Part shown: piece by piece, positions 1 through 7,999 of the stretch
How the letters are laid out: each line of letters begins with the position of its first letter
Numbering within the stretch: position 1 is the stretch's first letter
Made by a program: the position numbers and the translations under genes
Source of the DNA: Ruminococcaceae bacterium UBA5391
GTDB lineage: Bacteria; Bacillota; Clostridia; Oscillospirales; Acutalibacteraceae
Assembly: GCA_002410755.1 (NCBI GenBank)
Contig: DHOL01000028.1
Location: forward strand, 28,418-43,531
Length of the DNA stretch: 15,114 nucleotides
Reading direction: 5' to 3'
The notes under the pieces: generated by a model
Databases searched by the model: none
Seen by the model: only the letters and a program-made list of their open reading frames with translations
What the model was told of the DNA's origin: nothing

Positions 1-649
1 TCCGCAAAACTTTAAAGCCATCAGAATAAGTATGCAGTTTGGAAAAGCTCCCGGCAGGCCTGTTCCGGTATTTCACCGGAGTTTCGCGGATCAGAAAATT
101 ATGTTCCACGGCAAAGACAGTCATTTCCGTCTCAATTTCAAAGCCCTGAGACAATGCGGGAAAATTCCTTACAAAAGCAGGGCTGAATGCCCGGTTACCT
201 GTCATGACGTCATGGATATGGGAACCGAAAATGTGGTTAATCAGGCCGCGGACTACCCGGTTGCCGATATTGTGGAACGGGCGTTTATTTTCTTCAAAAT
301 ATGTGGAAGACAATCTGTCTCCATTTACCATATCTGCTTTCCTGCCCAAAACCAGCTTTACCATTTTCGGTGCGCTTTCAGCCGGGTAAGTGTCGTCCCC
401 ATCGGTAATCAGATAACAATCTGCCCGAATTTCCCGAAACATGCTTCGGATTACATTCCCCTTGCCCTGGCGGGGCTCATAACGCACGATGGCACCGGCT
501 TCTGCTGCAATTTCCGCTGTTCCGTCGGATGAATTATTGTCGTAGACGTAGACGGTTGCGTCTGGCAGTGCCGAGCGGTAGTCCCGAACGACTTTCCCGA
601 TCGTTTTTGCTTCGTTGTAGCAAGGAATCAGCACGGCAATTTTATCCAT
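1..649 (-). CDS. Family 2 glycosyltransferase, DPM/DPG-synthase-like (C-terminus off the left edge)
   Basis: The 216 visible residues form the catalytic domain of a GT-A fold, inverting family 2 glycosyltransferase of the dolichol/polyprenyl-phosphate sugar synthase type, which transfers a sugar from a nucleotide sugar, often to a lipid carrier. Visible motifs are the N-terminal strand with LIPCYNE (residues 7-13), YDNNSSDGT (36-44), the metal-binding DGDD (83-86), DVMTGNRAF (147-155), GFEIETEM (169-176) and the RPAGSFSKL segment near 198-205 typical of this subgroup. The ATG at 649-647 is preceded by GGGGAG about 7 nt upstream, which decides the start. The gene continues past base 1, so any C-terminal membrane helices are not visible. 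It follows the symporter gene on the same strand after a 75-bp AT-rich gap, so it may be a separate unit. The sugar donor and acceptor cannot be read from the sequence. Confidence 0.9.
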   Translation of the reverse strand, partial: MDKIAVLIPCYNEAKTIGKVVRDYRSALPDATVYVYDNNSSDGTAEIAAEAGAIVRYEPRQGKGNVIRSMFREIRADCYLITDGDDTYPAESAPKMVKLVLGRKADMVNGDRLSSTYFEENKRPFHNIGNRVVRGLINHIFGSHIHDVMTGNRAFSPAFVRNFPALSQGFEIETEMTVFAVEHNFLIRETPVKYRNRPAGSFSKLHTYSDGFKVLR

Positions 650-692
650 TGCTTTTCTCCCCTTTGTCTTTCCCCTCAGACAAGACAACCAT

Positions 693-698
693 ATTATA
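693..698 (-). promoter_or_regulatory. Possible -10 element for the glycosyltransferase gene
   Basis: On the minus strand TATAAT lies about 45 bp before the glycosyltransferase start in a very AT-rich gap. No convincing -35 hexamer sits 16-18 bp upstream, and a second TATAAT overlaps the palindrome at 712-727, so the exact promoter is uncertain. Confidence 0.3.
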
Positions 699-711
699 AT
701 TTAAAAATATT

Positions 712-727
712 TGATATAATTATATCA
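712..727. promoter_or_regulatory. Perfect 16-bp palindrome, possible operator
   Basis: TGATATAATTATATCA reads identically on both strands. It overlaps the TGA stop of the symporter gene and lies 63 bp before the glycosyltransferase start, next to -10-like hexamers. A dyad without a spacer suits a dimeric regulator better than an RNA hairpin, since an A/U-only stem would be weak. Its identity as an operator is inference only. Confidence 0.35.
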
Positions 728-1711
728 TGTTTTGTCCTGAAAACAGTTTAATTTGAGGTTAAACTTATCCGGCTGATGCAGGTGCGTAAGCAGCTGGACA
801 AAAAGGGCGGCCAGAATTTGCTGGAACAGCGTGCTGATCATAACGGGAAACATGACTTCCGGCGGAAAATAAGCTGCAGCAATCACCGCACCTGCGCTGA
901 TATTGCGCATTCCGCAGCAGATGGTCATTGAAGCTGTTATGTCATCCGGCTGGCGCATTGCTTTAGCGAGAAGCAGGCCAACCGTATAGCCAATGATGGC
1001 AATCAGCAGCATTGAAAACATCACGCCGACCAGGAGAGGCGTCATATGGCGGACAAACGGGGCAACGCGGGTTGAATCAACTGTGATAATGAGAATCAGC
1101 GCAATCTTTCCGTAAGGTGCAAGTAGCGGTGCAAGCTTTTTCCCGGCTCGTCCGGCTGTAACCTGGTTGATTGCCATAGATAGAATTGCAGGCAGGGCAA
1201 TCATCCAGACAAGGTTACGGAACATGCCTGCTGCATCGACAGAGACCTTGGCGCCAACCAGGGTGTGAAGACTAAGAGGGATTAGAAACGGTGCGATAAT
1301 CGTATCCAATAAAACAATCGAAAGCGTAAGTACAGAATTCCCACCTGCAATGCTGTTCCACATCAGGCTGGCTACAGCACAGGGCACAGAAAATTCCAGA
1401 ACCATTCCTGTAATAAGATATGTGCTTCCGGGGAAAAAAAGCCTGCCAACGCCAAAAGCAAGCAGCGGCATCCCGATATGGACAATAAACAAGGTAAAAA
1501 CCAGAGGAAACGGCTTCTTTGCAGTATTAAGCAACTGACGGAAGTTTGCGTTTGCTGTGCCGGAAAATGTCATAAAGGCGAAAAAATAGGGAACAAGAAA
1601 AAGCAATTTCCCAACAGGTTCGGCGAACATAATGCCAATCATAAGGCCTAAAAGGACCAGAAGCGGCATCCGTTGGCTTGCGAATCGGTTAAACTGGTCC
1701 ATAAAGTGCAT
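725..1711 (-). CDS. Bile acid:sodium symporter (SBF/BASS) family transporter
   Basis: This 328-residue integral membrane protein has about nine or ten hydrophobic segments and matches the SBF-type secondary transporter family, whose members move organic anions such as bile acids, 2-keto acids or pantoate with sodium. Family-typical features are the FMTFSGT segment in an early helix, the FSVPCAVASLMWNSIAGGN stretch in the middle, and the CGMRNISAG crossover-type segment followed by a long helix near the C-terminus. I chose ATG at 1711 because AAAGGAG (1723-1729) sits 11 nt upstream; an in-frame TTG at 1735 would have that sequence inside its own reading frame. It begins 41 bp after the stop of the upstream binding-protein gene with no terminator between them, so the two are probably co-transcribed. 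The substrate is unknown; bacterial members often do not carry bile acids. Confidence 0.85.
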   Translation of the reverse strand: MHFMDQFNRFASQRMPLLVLLGLMIGIMFAEPVGKLLFLVPYFFAFMTFSGTANANFRQLLNTAKKPFPLVFTLFIVHIGMPLLAFGVGRLFFPGSTYLITGMVLEFSVPCAVASLMWNSIAGGNSVLTLSIVLLDTIIAPFLIPLSLHTLVGAKVSVDAAGMFRNLVWMIALPAILSMAINQVTAGRAGKKLAPLLAPYGKIALILIITVDSTRVAPFVRHMTPLLVGVMFSMLLIAIIGYTVGLLLAKAMRQPDDITASMTICCGMRNISAGAVIAAAYFPPEVMFPVMISTLFQQILAALFVQLLTHLHQPDKFNLKLNCFQDKT

Positions 1712-1722
1712 AACAAAAAGGA

Positions 1723-1729
1723 CTCCTTT
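1723..1729 (-). promoter_or_regulatory. Ribosome binding site deciding the symporter start
   Basis: AAAGGAG on the minus strand is 11 nt before ATG 1711. It lies downstream of the in-frame TTG at 1735, which argues against that longer start. Confidence 0.65.
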
Positions 1730-1752
1730 ATCCAAAGTTTTACCCCCGTGGT

Positions 1753-3354
1753 TTATCTTTTTCCGGCATCCCGAAAATCCACAATGCCATGGAAGGGGTA
1801 AAACACAATTCCGGTTACACCTTTCGCGGAGGCATAATAGTTGTTTTCATAATAAAGCGGATAAAATATTGCTTTTTTACTGAGGTACGTTGCGGCTGCC
1901 GTGTAAGCGGCAATCCCCGCCGCTCCGCCCTTCGACTGTGCGTCTGAAACGAGTGCATCATAAGCGGAGTCATTCAAATGTGCAGGATTTCCGGCTGCTC
2001 CGGACATAAACAGGGAAAGCAGCGTAGCAGGACTCCCATCATCAGGCTTCAGCGGACAGACTGCAAAGTCATAGTCCCCCGAATTAATACGACTCAGGAG
2101 GTCACTTTCGGAAAGAGACTTAAGGTTAAAATAATTGTTGAACTGCTTATTCCAGGCGGCAATCATTTCATTGACCATTAGTTCGACATTGGTATCATTT
2201 GGGCAAAGCACAGTTAAAGAGCTTAGAGATTTCAAATGCAGCTCCTGTAGGCCGGCTGCAAAGGTCTGCGGTGCACCGGAATCCTGCTTTAAATAAAATG
2301 GGCCGCCGGACGGGTGAAAAGCGGATCCATTGAGGGTAGTCCCCGGCAGGAAAATACTTTTTGCCTCGGTAGTGCCTTCCGGTAAGTGCGAGAGGACATT
2401 ACTCCGGCTGAAAGACTGAAGAAAAGCATCCCGCATTTTTTCATTTTTAAAAATATCGGACTGAGTATTAAAGCAAAGCCCCCAGACTGTATTCTGGAAG
2501 GAAACCAGCGTGCAGCCAATCCCTTTCAACGCGGAAACCTGCGAAACAGAAACCGGAGCGGCGTCAACCGTTCCGCTTTTTAAAGCGGCTGCGCCGTCAG
2601 TTTGGCTGCCAATGGTAAAGTCAATCTCAGATGGGTGCGGAGAGGGACTTCCTGTGTAGGTACTTGAGTGGGTAAGCCTAAGTGTCTTGCCGTGATTCCA
2701 GTCATAGGTATTAATGTCAAACGGGCCGTCACTGAGCAGATACGTTGTTTCAAGGCCATATCGTCCTGCAGTTTTCTCAAAGAATTTTTGATTGCAGGGC
2801 ATATAGACAGCTGAAGCAGCAATTTTTGGAAAGTCCGGGCAGGAAGATTCAAGCGTGACAGCGAGAGTCTTTGAATCTTTTGCCACAACACCAAGGCTTT
2901 CTGGTGAAAGTGAGCCCGACTGGACTTCCCTTGCATTTTTGATGCAAAACATCTGTGAACAGGTTGTAGAACCGGTCTTCGGGTTCAGCGCGCGGCGGAA
3001 AGCGTAAACAAAATCCTTCGCTGTAACAGAGCCGTACTGTTTGTCAGACCATTTCGCATTGGCGCGCAGGTGAAAGGTAAATTGCGTATGGTCAGCATTG
3101 CTTTCCCATTTTTCGGCAACGCCTGGCTGGACTTTCCCATTCCCGCCAAGTCTGGTCAGCCCTTCATAAACAGCCTGAATTACAATCAGCGACGGGGTAT
3201 CAGAAGCAATCTGCGGATCCAGTGTAGCAGGATCAGCGGTAAGGTTATAGCTTATTTTCTGGCCGGCACCTTTCTGCCAGCCTTTTTTACAAGCGGTAAG
3301 CGAAAATACTGCTGTAGCGGCAAGAAGCAGTGCAGCGATTCTTTTTATCTTCAT
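1753..3354 (-). CDS. Oligopeptide/dipeptide ABC transporter substrate-binding lipoprotein (OppA/SBP_bac_5 family)
   Basis: The 533-residue protein starts with a positively charged, hydrophobic signal ending in the lipobox LTAC (lipidated Cys22), so it should be anchored to the outer face of the membrane. The mature part opens like family 5 solute-binding proteins: a TADPATLDPQIASDTPS segment, YEGLTRLGGNG, PGVAEKWESNADHTQFTFHLR, and the W-S-D...VTAKDFVYAFRRALNP segment (about residues 105-130). Full length fits the family. GGAGG lies about 10 nt before ATG 3354. No oppB, C, D or F permease or ATPase gene is adjacent; the next gene is a secondary transporter of the SBF family, so this is an orphan binding protein that must share a permease encoded elsewhere or act as a sensor. 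A promoter at 3413-3441 precedes it. The ligand, presumably a peptide, is inferred from family only. Confidence 0.9.
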   Translation of the reverse strand: MKIKRIAALLLAATAVFSLTACKKGWQKGAGQKISYNLTADPATLDPQIASDTPSLIVIQAVYEGLTRLGGNGKVQPGVAEKWESNADHTQFTFHLRANAKWSDKQYGSVTAKDFVYAFRRALNPKTGSTTCSQMFCIKNAREVQSGSLSPESLGVVAKDSKTLAVTLESSCPDFPKIAASAVYMPCNQKFFEKTAGRYGLETTYLLSDGPFDINTYDWNHGKTLRLTHSSTYTGSPSPHPSEIDFTIGSQTDGAAALKSGTVDAAPVSVSQVSALKGIGCTLVSFQNTVWGLCFNTQSDIFKNEKMRDAFLQSFSRSNVLSHLPEGTTEAKSIFLPGTTLNGSAFHPSGGPFYLKQDSGAPQTFAAGLQELHLKSLSSLTVLCPNDTNVELMVNEMIAAWNKQFNNYFNLKSLSESDLLSRINSGDYDFAVCPLKPDDGSPATLLSLFMSGAAGNPAHLNDSAYDALVSDAQSKGGAAGIAAYTAAATYLSKKAIFYPLYYENNYYASAKGVTGIVFYPFHGIVDFRDAGKR

Positions 3355-3412
3355 AAGGGATTGTTCCTCCCGGAATTTTCACAGTACTAAATGGTTTGTT
3401 TGTTTCATTATT

Positions 3413-3441
3413 ATTTTATCATTTTTTTTGTCTTTTTTCAA
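3413..3441 (-). promoter_or_regulatory. SigA promoter of the binding-protein/symporter unit
   Basis: On the minus strand TTGAAA (3441-3436) and TAAAAT (3418-3413) are separated by exactly 17 bp. It lies about 59 bp before the lipoprotein start and just after the gpmI terminator, giving the unit its own transcription start. Confidence 0.75.
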
Positions 3442-3495
3442 TGAAACGGATAAACTGTAACTTGACTCTAGCTTTAGTTTTAGACGGGACTGTGC

Positions 3496-3527
3496 AAAAA
3501 AAGCGCACCCCACTGCATAGGGTGCGC
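3496..3527 (-). terminator. Intrinsic terminator of the glycolytic cluster, after gpmI
   Basis: On the minus strand the perfect 8-bp GC-rich stem GCGCACCC/GGGTGCGC (arms 3520-3527 and 3503-3510, 9-nt loop) is followed at once by seven T residues (3502-3496). It begins about 30 bp after the gpmI stop. Confidence 0.92.
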
Positions 3528-3556
3528 CTGTTAAGAATAGCTTTTTCCGGTTTGAT

Positions 3557-5074
3557 TTACACAATCAGGCTTTTACCTGTCATTTCAGACGGCTGGGGCA
3601 AGCCGAGAATTTTCAGCATGGTAGGAGCAATGTCCGCCAGACGTCCGCCTTCCCTCAGCTTGCAGGGATAGCCGACAACACAGAATGGAACCGGGTTCGT
3701 AGTATGAGCTGTGAACGGTGTGCCATCGTCTGCAATCATTTTGTCCGCGTTGCCGTGGTCAGCAGTAATCAGTGCCACGCCGTGATGGCGCAGAATATCA
3801 TCCACAACTTTGCCGACACAAGTGTCAACTGTTTCCACAGCGGCTTTCGCGGCGTTAAACACACCTGTATGGCCAACCATGTCACAGTTTGCAAAATTAA
3901 GGATAATCACATCGTATTTTTCACTGTCAATGCGTTTCAAAAGTTCATCCGTGACAAGGTAGGCGCTCATTTCCGGCTGGAGGTCATAGGTTGCTACCTT
4001 CGGGGAATGAATCAGGACGCGTTCCTCGCCGGGATATACAGTCTCAACACCGCCGTTAAAGAAGAATGTTACATGGGCATATTTTTCCGTCTCGGCGATG
4101 CGGAGCTGAGTAAGCCCCTTGCGGGAAATATATTCTGCAAAGGTATTGTTCAGCTTCTCTGGAAGGAATGCAACATCTACATTTGGCATGGTGGCGTCAT
4201 ACTGCGTCATGCAGACAAAATTGACCGGGAAAAAGCCCTTTTTACGTTCAAAGCCCTTAAAAGCGGGATCAACAAAGGAGCGGGTGATTTCCCGCGCGCG
4301 GTCGGGCCGGAAATTGAAGAAAATAATGGAATCGCCTGCCTGAACCTGCGCGTTTTTCGCACAGACGGTCGGCACAACGAATTCATCCGTGACACCATTT
4401 TTATAAGAATCCTCAACGGCCTGGACCGGATCGGAAGCCTGGTTCCCTTCGCCGTAGACCATTGCGGCGTATGCCTTTTTCACACGCTCCCAGCGGTTGT
4501 CGCGGTCCATTGCATAATAGCGGCCCATAATGGTTGCAATTTCACCGACACCGATTTCCTTCATCTTTGCCATGCAGTCGGCAACATAGCCTTTTCCGGA
4601 AATTGGTGGGACGTCACGCCCATCAAGGAATGCGTGCACATAGACTTTTTTGCATCCGCGTTGCTTTGCAAGCTTCAGGAGAGCATACAGGTGAGAATTA
4701 TGGCTGTGGACGCCGCCGTCAGAAAGAAGGCCGAAAAGATGCAGTGCCTTTCCTCCGGTGACAGCCTTGTCAATCGCATTCAGAAAAGCGGGGTTCTGGA
4801 AAAAGCTCCCGTCCTCAATGGACTTTGTGATGCGCGTGAGTTCCTGGTAAACAATGCGGCCCGCACCGATGTTTGTATGGCCGACTTCACTGTTTCCCAT
4901 CTGGCCGTCAGGCAGCCCTACATTCAGACCGGAAGCGCCGATCTGTGTGACGGGATACTCATGAAACAGGCGGTCAAGGTTCGGCTTTTTGGCAGCCTTG
5001 ATTGCATTGCCGGGGTAATCGCGGCCGATGCCAAAACCATCCATGATGATCAGGATTAAAGGCTCTTTTGCCAT
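3557..5074 (-). CDS. gpmI: 2,3-bisphosphoglycerate-independent phosphoglycerate mutase
   Basis: The enzyme interconverts 3-phosphoglycerate and 2-phosphoglycerate in the cytoplasm using two manganese ions and a phosphoserine intermediate, as a member of the alkaline phosphatase superfamily. At 505 residues it has the usual length. Visible residues include Asp12 in MDGFG, the phosphorylated Ser62 in NSEVGH (61-66), His123, DGRD (151-154), Arg185 and Arg191, RPDRARE (256-262), Asp398 and His402 in [17 protein letters not shown] (438-445) and His457. The start is ATG 5074, with AAAGGA 12 nt upstream; an in-frame TTG eight codons earlier lies before that site. It is the last gene of pgk-tpiA-gpmI, 145 bp after tpiA, and is closed by a strong terminator. 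The 145-bp leader holds a small hairpin but no clear promoter. Confidence 0.97.
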   Translation of the reverse strand: MAKEPLILIIMDGFGIGRDYPGNAIKAAKKPNLDRLFHEYPVTQIGASGLNVGLPDGQMGNSEVGHTNIGAGRIVYQELTRITKSIEDGSFFQNPAFLNAIDKAVTGGKALHLFGLLSDGGVHSHNSHLYALLKLAKQRGCKKVYVHAFLDGRDVPPISGKGYVADCMAKMKEIGVGEIATIMGRYYAMDRDNRWERVKKAYAAMVYGEGNQASDPVQAVEDSYKNGVTDEFVVPTVCAKNAQVQAGDSIIFFNFRPDRAREITRSFVDPAFKGFERKKGFFPVNFVCMTQYDATMPNVDVAFLPEKLNNTFAEYISRKGLTQLRIAETEKYAHVTFFFNGGVETVYPGEERVLIHSPKVATYDLQPEMSAYLVTDELLKRIDSEKYDVIILNFANCDMVGHTGVFNAAKAAVETVDTCVGKVVDDILRHHGVALITADHGNADKMIADDGTPFTAHTTNPVPFCVVGYPCKLREGGRLADIAPTMLKILGLPQPSEMTGKSLIV

Positions 5075-5086
5075 AGTAAAATCATA

Positions 5087-5092
5087 TCCTTT
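5087..5092 (-). promoter_or_regulatory. Ribosome binding site of gpmI
   Basis: AAAGGA on the minus strand, 12 nt before ATG 5074, a rather long spacing. It falls inside the in-frame extension that would begin at TTG 5098, which favours the ATG. Confidence 0.55.
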
Positions 5093-5111
5093 CCACAAAA
5101 AGCAAACTGGA

Positions 5112-5132
5112 GCGGCAGGGCGTTCCTGCCAC
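5112..5132 (-). promoter_or_regulatory. Small GC-rich hairpin in the tpiA-gpmI gap
   Basis: On the minus strand GGCAGG and CCTGCC (5125-5130 with 5114-5119) pair around a 5-nt loop, extendable by a G-U and a G-C pair. No T-tract follows directly, so it is not a convincing terminator; it could stabilise a processed gpmI transcript. No good promoter was seen in this gap. Confidence 0.3.
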
Positions 5133-5219
5133 CCGGGAGTGCTCTTCCTTTCAAAGCTTTGTCAGCACAGCAGGGTGCAGACGGCCTTAAAATACACAAT
5201 TTGGCAGGACTTTAAAAAC

Positions 5220-5990
5220 TCAGCCTTCACTGGCAGCCTTCACAATCGCTGCAAAAGCATCCGCCTTCAGCGAGGCGCCTCCAATCAGGCCGCCGTCTAC
5301 ATCCGGCTGTGCAAGCAGGCCCGCTGCATTTTTTGGATTCATGGATCCGCCGTACTGTATGGTAAAAGCGTCGGCAGCATCCTTGCCGTAAAGCTTTGCA
5401 ATCACGGAGCGGATCGCTGAGCAGACCTCATTTGCCTGCTGGGCAGTAGCAGTCTTTCCGGTGCCAATAGCCCAGATAGGCTCATAGGCAATCATGACTT
5501 TTTTCAGTTCTTCTTTTGTCACGCCGCCAAGGGCAATCTTTGTCTGCATGGCAACGAGCTCATCGGTGATACCCTGTTCGCGCTGAGTGAGCGTTTCGCC
5601 GACGCAGAGTATCACATTCAGGCCGGTGTTCAGGGCGGCACGGATGCGCTTGTTTACCGTTGCGTCCGTTTCTCCAAAATAGGTTCTGCGCTCGCTGTGG
5701 CCGATGATGACATACTGTACGCCCATTGAGGCAAGCATCGGAGCGGAAACCTCTCCGGTGAATGCACCGGAATTTTCCCAGTGGCAGTTCTCGGCACCAA
5801 CGCCAATATTGCTCCCTTTTACAGCTCCCAAAACGGTTTCAAGGTCAACATATGGTACACAGACAACAACGCCGCAGCCCGCCTTTTCCACGAGCGGTTT
5901 AATCCCTTCTATCAGCTCTTTTGCTTCTGCCGGCGTCTTATTCATTTTCCAGTTGCCGGCAATGACTGCTTTCCTGAGATTCTTATTCAT
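5220..5990 (-). CDS. tpiA: Triosephosphate isomerase
   Basis: This cytoplasmic TIM-barrel enzyme interconverts dihydroxyacetone phosphate and glyceraldehyde 3-phosphate. The 256-residue length is normal. All hallmarks are present: Lys15 in GNWKMN (12-17), the catalytic His98 in GHSERR (97-102), the catalytic base Glu170 in AYEPIWAIGTGK (168-179, with the flexible loop 6), and the phosphate-binding YGGSMNPKNA (213-222) and GLIGGASL (234-241) segments. ATG 5990 is preceded by GGAG at 8 nt; an earlier in-frame start would add nine residues before the conserved N-terminus and would overlap this ribosome binding site. It lies 86 bp after pgk across a terminator-like hairpin and before gpmI on the same strand. 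Confidence 0.97.
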   Translation of the reverse strand: MNKNLRKAVIAGNWKMNKTPAEAKELIEGIKPLVEKAGCGVVVCVPYVDLETVLGAVKGSNIGVGAENCHWENSGAFTGEVSAPMLASMGVQYVIIGHSERRTYFGETDATVNKRIRAALNTGLNVILCVGETLTQREQGITDELVAMQTKIALGGVTKEELKKVMIAYEPIWAIGTGKTATAQQANEVCSAIRSVIAKLYGKDAADAFTIQYGGSMNPKNAAGLLAQPDVDGGLIGGASLKADAFAAIVKAASEG

Positions 5991-6024
5991 ATCGTTTACT
6001 CCATTTCCTTTCTGCAAGTACCAT

Positions 6025-6063
6025 AAAAAGCCTGCGGGGCGGGACAGAGCCTGTCCCCCGCAG
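6025..6063 (-). terminator. Terminator-like hairpin between pgk and tpiA
   Basis: On the minus strand CTGCGGGG (6063-6056) pairs with CCCCGCAG (6039-6032), and an inner GACAG/CTGTC stem can form with a 3-nt loop. A G, a C and then TTTTT (6029-6025) follow. The strong stem and T-run inside the cluster suggest partial termination, lowering tpiA-gpmI expression relative to pgk, or a 3'-end-stabilising structure. Confidence 0.7.
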
Positions 6064-6076
6064 CTATCCGGTTCTT

Positions 6077-7276
6077 TTATTTCTCCTTGTCATTCAGGCA
6101 GGCAATGCCGGGAAGCTCTTTGCCTTCGAGGAATTCAAGGGAAGCACCGCCACCTGTGGAAATGTGTGTCATTTTGTCGGCAAAACCGAGCTTTTCAATC
6201 GCAGCGGCAGAATCTCCACCGCCAATGATGGAAATGGCTCCGCTCTTTGCCACAGCCTGCGCAACGGCAATGGTGCCGTTTTCAAAGTTGCTCCATTCGC
6301 TTACGCCCATCGGGCCGTTCCAGACAACCGTTCCGGCACCGTGAATGGTCTTTGCATAAAGTTCCTGAGTCTTGTCACCGATATCAAGGCCCATCCAGCC
6401 GTCCGGAATGCTGTCGGAGTAAATGCGCATGCTGATGGTGTCCGGTTTATATTCCCTGCCGATTACGTTGTCGACCGGAAGGAGAAGTGCAACATGTTTT
6501 TCCTTGGCTTTGACAAGAATCTGGCGCGCAACGTCAAGCTTGTCTTCCTCGCAGCGGGAATCACCGGTCGATTTGCCCATGGCACGGAAGAAAGTATAAG
6601 CCATTGCGCCGCCGATTATGAGGATATCAACTTTATCAAGCAAATTTTTGATGACGCCGATTTTGTCCGAGACCTTTGCGCCGCCAAGGATTGCGATAAA
6701 TGGATGCTTCGGGTTTTCCAGGGCTTTGCCCATTACGGTGATTTCCTTCTGAATCAGGAAGCCGCAGACGGCTGGCAGATAAGCCGCCACGCCTGCCGTA
6801 GAAGCATGTGCCCGGTGAGCGGTCCCAAATGCGTCGTTCACATAGATATCCGCAAGGGAAGCAAGCTCTTTTGCGAATCCGGGATCGTTTTCCTCTTCGC
6901 GTTTATCGAAACGGACATTTTCCAGGAGCTCAACTTCGCCGTCCTTTAAGGAAGCTGCAATGGACTTTGCGCTTGTGCCGACAATATCATCAGCCATTTT
7001 AACCGGTTGGCCGAGGACTTTGGAAAGGTATGCGGCGACGGGCTTGAGGGAAAACTTTGGATTGACCTGGCCCTTCGGGCGTCCGAGGTGAGAGCAGAGA
7101 ATGACTTTTGCCTTATGGTCAATCAGGTAACGGATTGTTTTAAGGGCTCCGTCAATGCGCTTTGTGTCGGCAATCTTGCCGTCTTCGTCAAGAGGAACAT
7201 TGAAATCACAGCGAACCAACACCTTTTTGCTGGAAACGTCAATGTCTTCAACGGTCTTTTTGTTTAAATAGTTCAT
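6077..7276 (-). CDS. pgk: Phosphoglycerate kinase
   Basis: The enzyme transfers phosphate from 1,3-bisphosphoglycerate to ADP, the first ATP-yielding step of glycolysis, in the cytoplasm. The 399 residues match the bacterial norm. Motifs in order are RCDFNVP (22-28), SHLGRPKG (62-69), LLENVRF (118-124) and [12 protein letters not shown] (148-159) in the substrate-binding N-domain, then GGAKVSDKI (198-206), VWNGPMGV (318-325), GGGDSAAA (352-359) and [13 protein letters not shown] (373-385) in the nucleotide-binding C-domain. AAAGGAG lies 8 nt before ATG 7276. A near-consensus promoter sits about 74 bp upstream. It heads pgk-tpiA-gpmI; the usual partner gap is 7.4 kb away on the other strand. 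Confidence 0.98.
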   Translation of the reverse strand: MNYLNKKTVEDIDVSSKKVLVRCDFNVPLDEDGKIADTKRIDGALKTIRYLIDHKAKVILCSHLGRPKGQVNPKFSLKPVAAYLSKVLGQPVKMADDIVGTSAKSIAASLKDGEVELLENVRFDKREEENDPGFAKELASLADIYVNDAFGTAHRAHASTAGVAAYLPAVCGFLIQKEITVMGKALENPKHPFIAILGGAKVSDKIGVIKNLLDKVDILIIGGAMAYTFFRAMGKSTGDSRCEEDKLDVARQILVKAKEKHVALLLPVDNVIGREYKPDTISMRIYSDSIPDGWMGLDIGDKTQELYAKTIHGAGTVVWNGPMGVSEWSNFENGTIAVAQAVAKSGAISIIGGGDSAAAIEKLGFADKMTHISTGGGASLEFLEGKELPGIACLNDKEK

Positions 7277-7349
7277 ATTAAATGCTCCTTTTTCCTACGT
7301 AATTACGAGTAAAAGCCGATCGTTTAACTTATAACAATCATCTGCACCG

Positions 7350-7378
7350 ATTATACAACGTATAATTCCCTTTTTCAA
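7350..7378 (-). promoter_or_regulatory. Strong SigA promoter of pgk
   Basis: On the minus strand TTGAAA (7378-7373) and a perfect TATAAT (7355-7350) are spaced by exactly 17 bp. The -10 lies 74 bp before the pgk start. An inverted repeat, ATTATAC-aac-GTATAAT (7350-7366), covers the -10 and part of the spacer and could be a repressor site. Confidence 0.85.
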
Positions 7379-7426
7379 GCAGTTTTAAGCCAAATCCGGC
7401 TTTCCGCAAAGAGTCCGCTAAAATTT

Positions 7427-7924
7427 TTACCATCCGTTTTTAAGCTGCCCTTTGCAGAGCAGGCCGGGATAATTCCATTGGCGGAGCACCTCATAAACGC
7501 CAATGGCGACAGCGTTTGAAAGGTTTAAACTGCGGGCATCCGGATGGTTGAGCATGGGGATGCGCACACAGGTTTCCGGGTTTGCGCGCAGAAGTGTCTC
7601 AGGCAATCCTGTGCTTTCCCGGCCGAATACAAGAAAACAGCCTTCCGGATAGGCAAGGTTGGAATGAATTTTGCGGCCTTTGGCGGAAAAATAGAAAAAT
7701 TTGCCGGTATTCCGGGCGAAAAAATCGGAAAGACTGTGATAGAAGGTAACATTCAGCAGATGCCAGTAATCGAGGCCTGCACGCTTGAGGCTGCGGTCAT
7801 CAGTCTGAAACCCAAGCGGTTCCACTAGGTGAAGCCGGGAGCCAGTCAGTGCACAGGTGCGTGCGATGTTTCCGGTATTCTGCGGAATTTCCGGTTCTAC
7901 CAGCACAATATTCAGTTTTTGCAT
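7427..7924 (-). CDS. trmL: tRNA (cytidine/uridine-34) 2'-O-methyltransferase, SPOUT family
   Basis: This 165-residue SPOUT-fold enzyme methylates the 2'-OH of the wobble nucleotide in tRNA-Leu isoacceptors using S-adenosylmethionine, working as a dimer. Sequence hallmarks are EPEIPQNTGNIAR (residues 10-22), VFGRESTGLP (99-108) and the knot-forming MLNHPDARSLNLSNAVAIGVYE (124-145). I set the start at ATG 7924, where AAGGA lies 5 nt upstream; upstream in-frame codons have no conserved sequence. It precedes pgk by 150 bp on the same strand, but pgk has its own promoter in between. I saw no convincing terminator after trmL, so some read-through into pgk is possible. Specificity for tRNA-Leu is by family resemblance. 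Confidence 0.93.
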   Translation of the reverse strand: MQKLNIVLVEPEIPQNTGNIARTCALTGSRLHLVEPLGFQTDDRSLKRAGLDYWHLLNVTFYHSLSDFFARNTGKFFYFSAKGRKIHSNLAYPEGCFLVFGRESTGLPETLLRANPETCVRIPMLNHPDARSLNLSNAVAIGVYEVLRQWNYPGLLCKGQLKNGW

Positions 7925-7999
7925 GACGATCCTTCTTATCTGAAAATTTGAGAAGTGATTGGGAGAGTTAAATTTGCAAACAGGGAAAGGAGTAGGATA

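Noticed and set aside
32..532. A 166-codon plus-strand open frame at the left edge
   Set aside because: It is the antisense shadow of the truncated glycosyltransferase, which shows clear family motifs on the minus strand.
3704..5059. A 451-codon open frame on the plus strand, opposite gpmI
   Set aside because: It lies wholly antisense to a gpmI gene whose every catalytic motif is intact, lacks a ribosome binding site and gives a composition rich in Cys and His with no recognisable domain.
6164..6949. A 261-codon open frame on the plus strand, opposite pgk
   Set aside because: It is antisense to conserved pgk sequence and has no translation signal or recognisable domain.
7379..7426. Possible terminator between trmL and the pgk promoter
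   Set aside because: Only a 5-bp AAGCC/GGCTT stem can form and no T-run follows in the direction of transcription.
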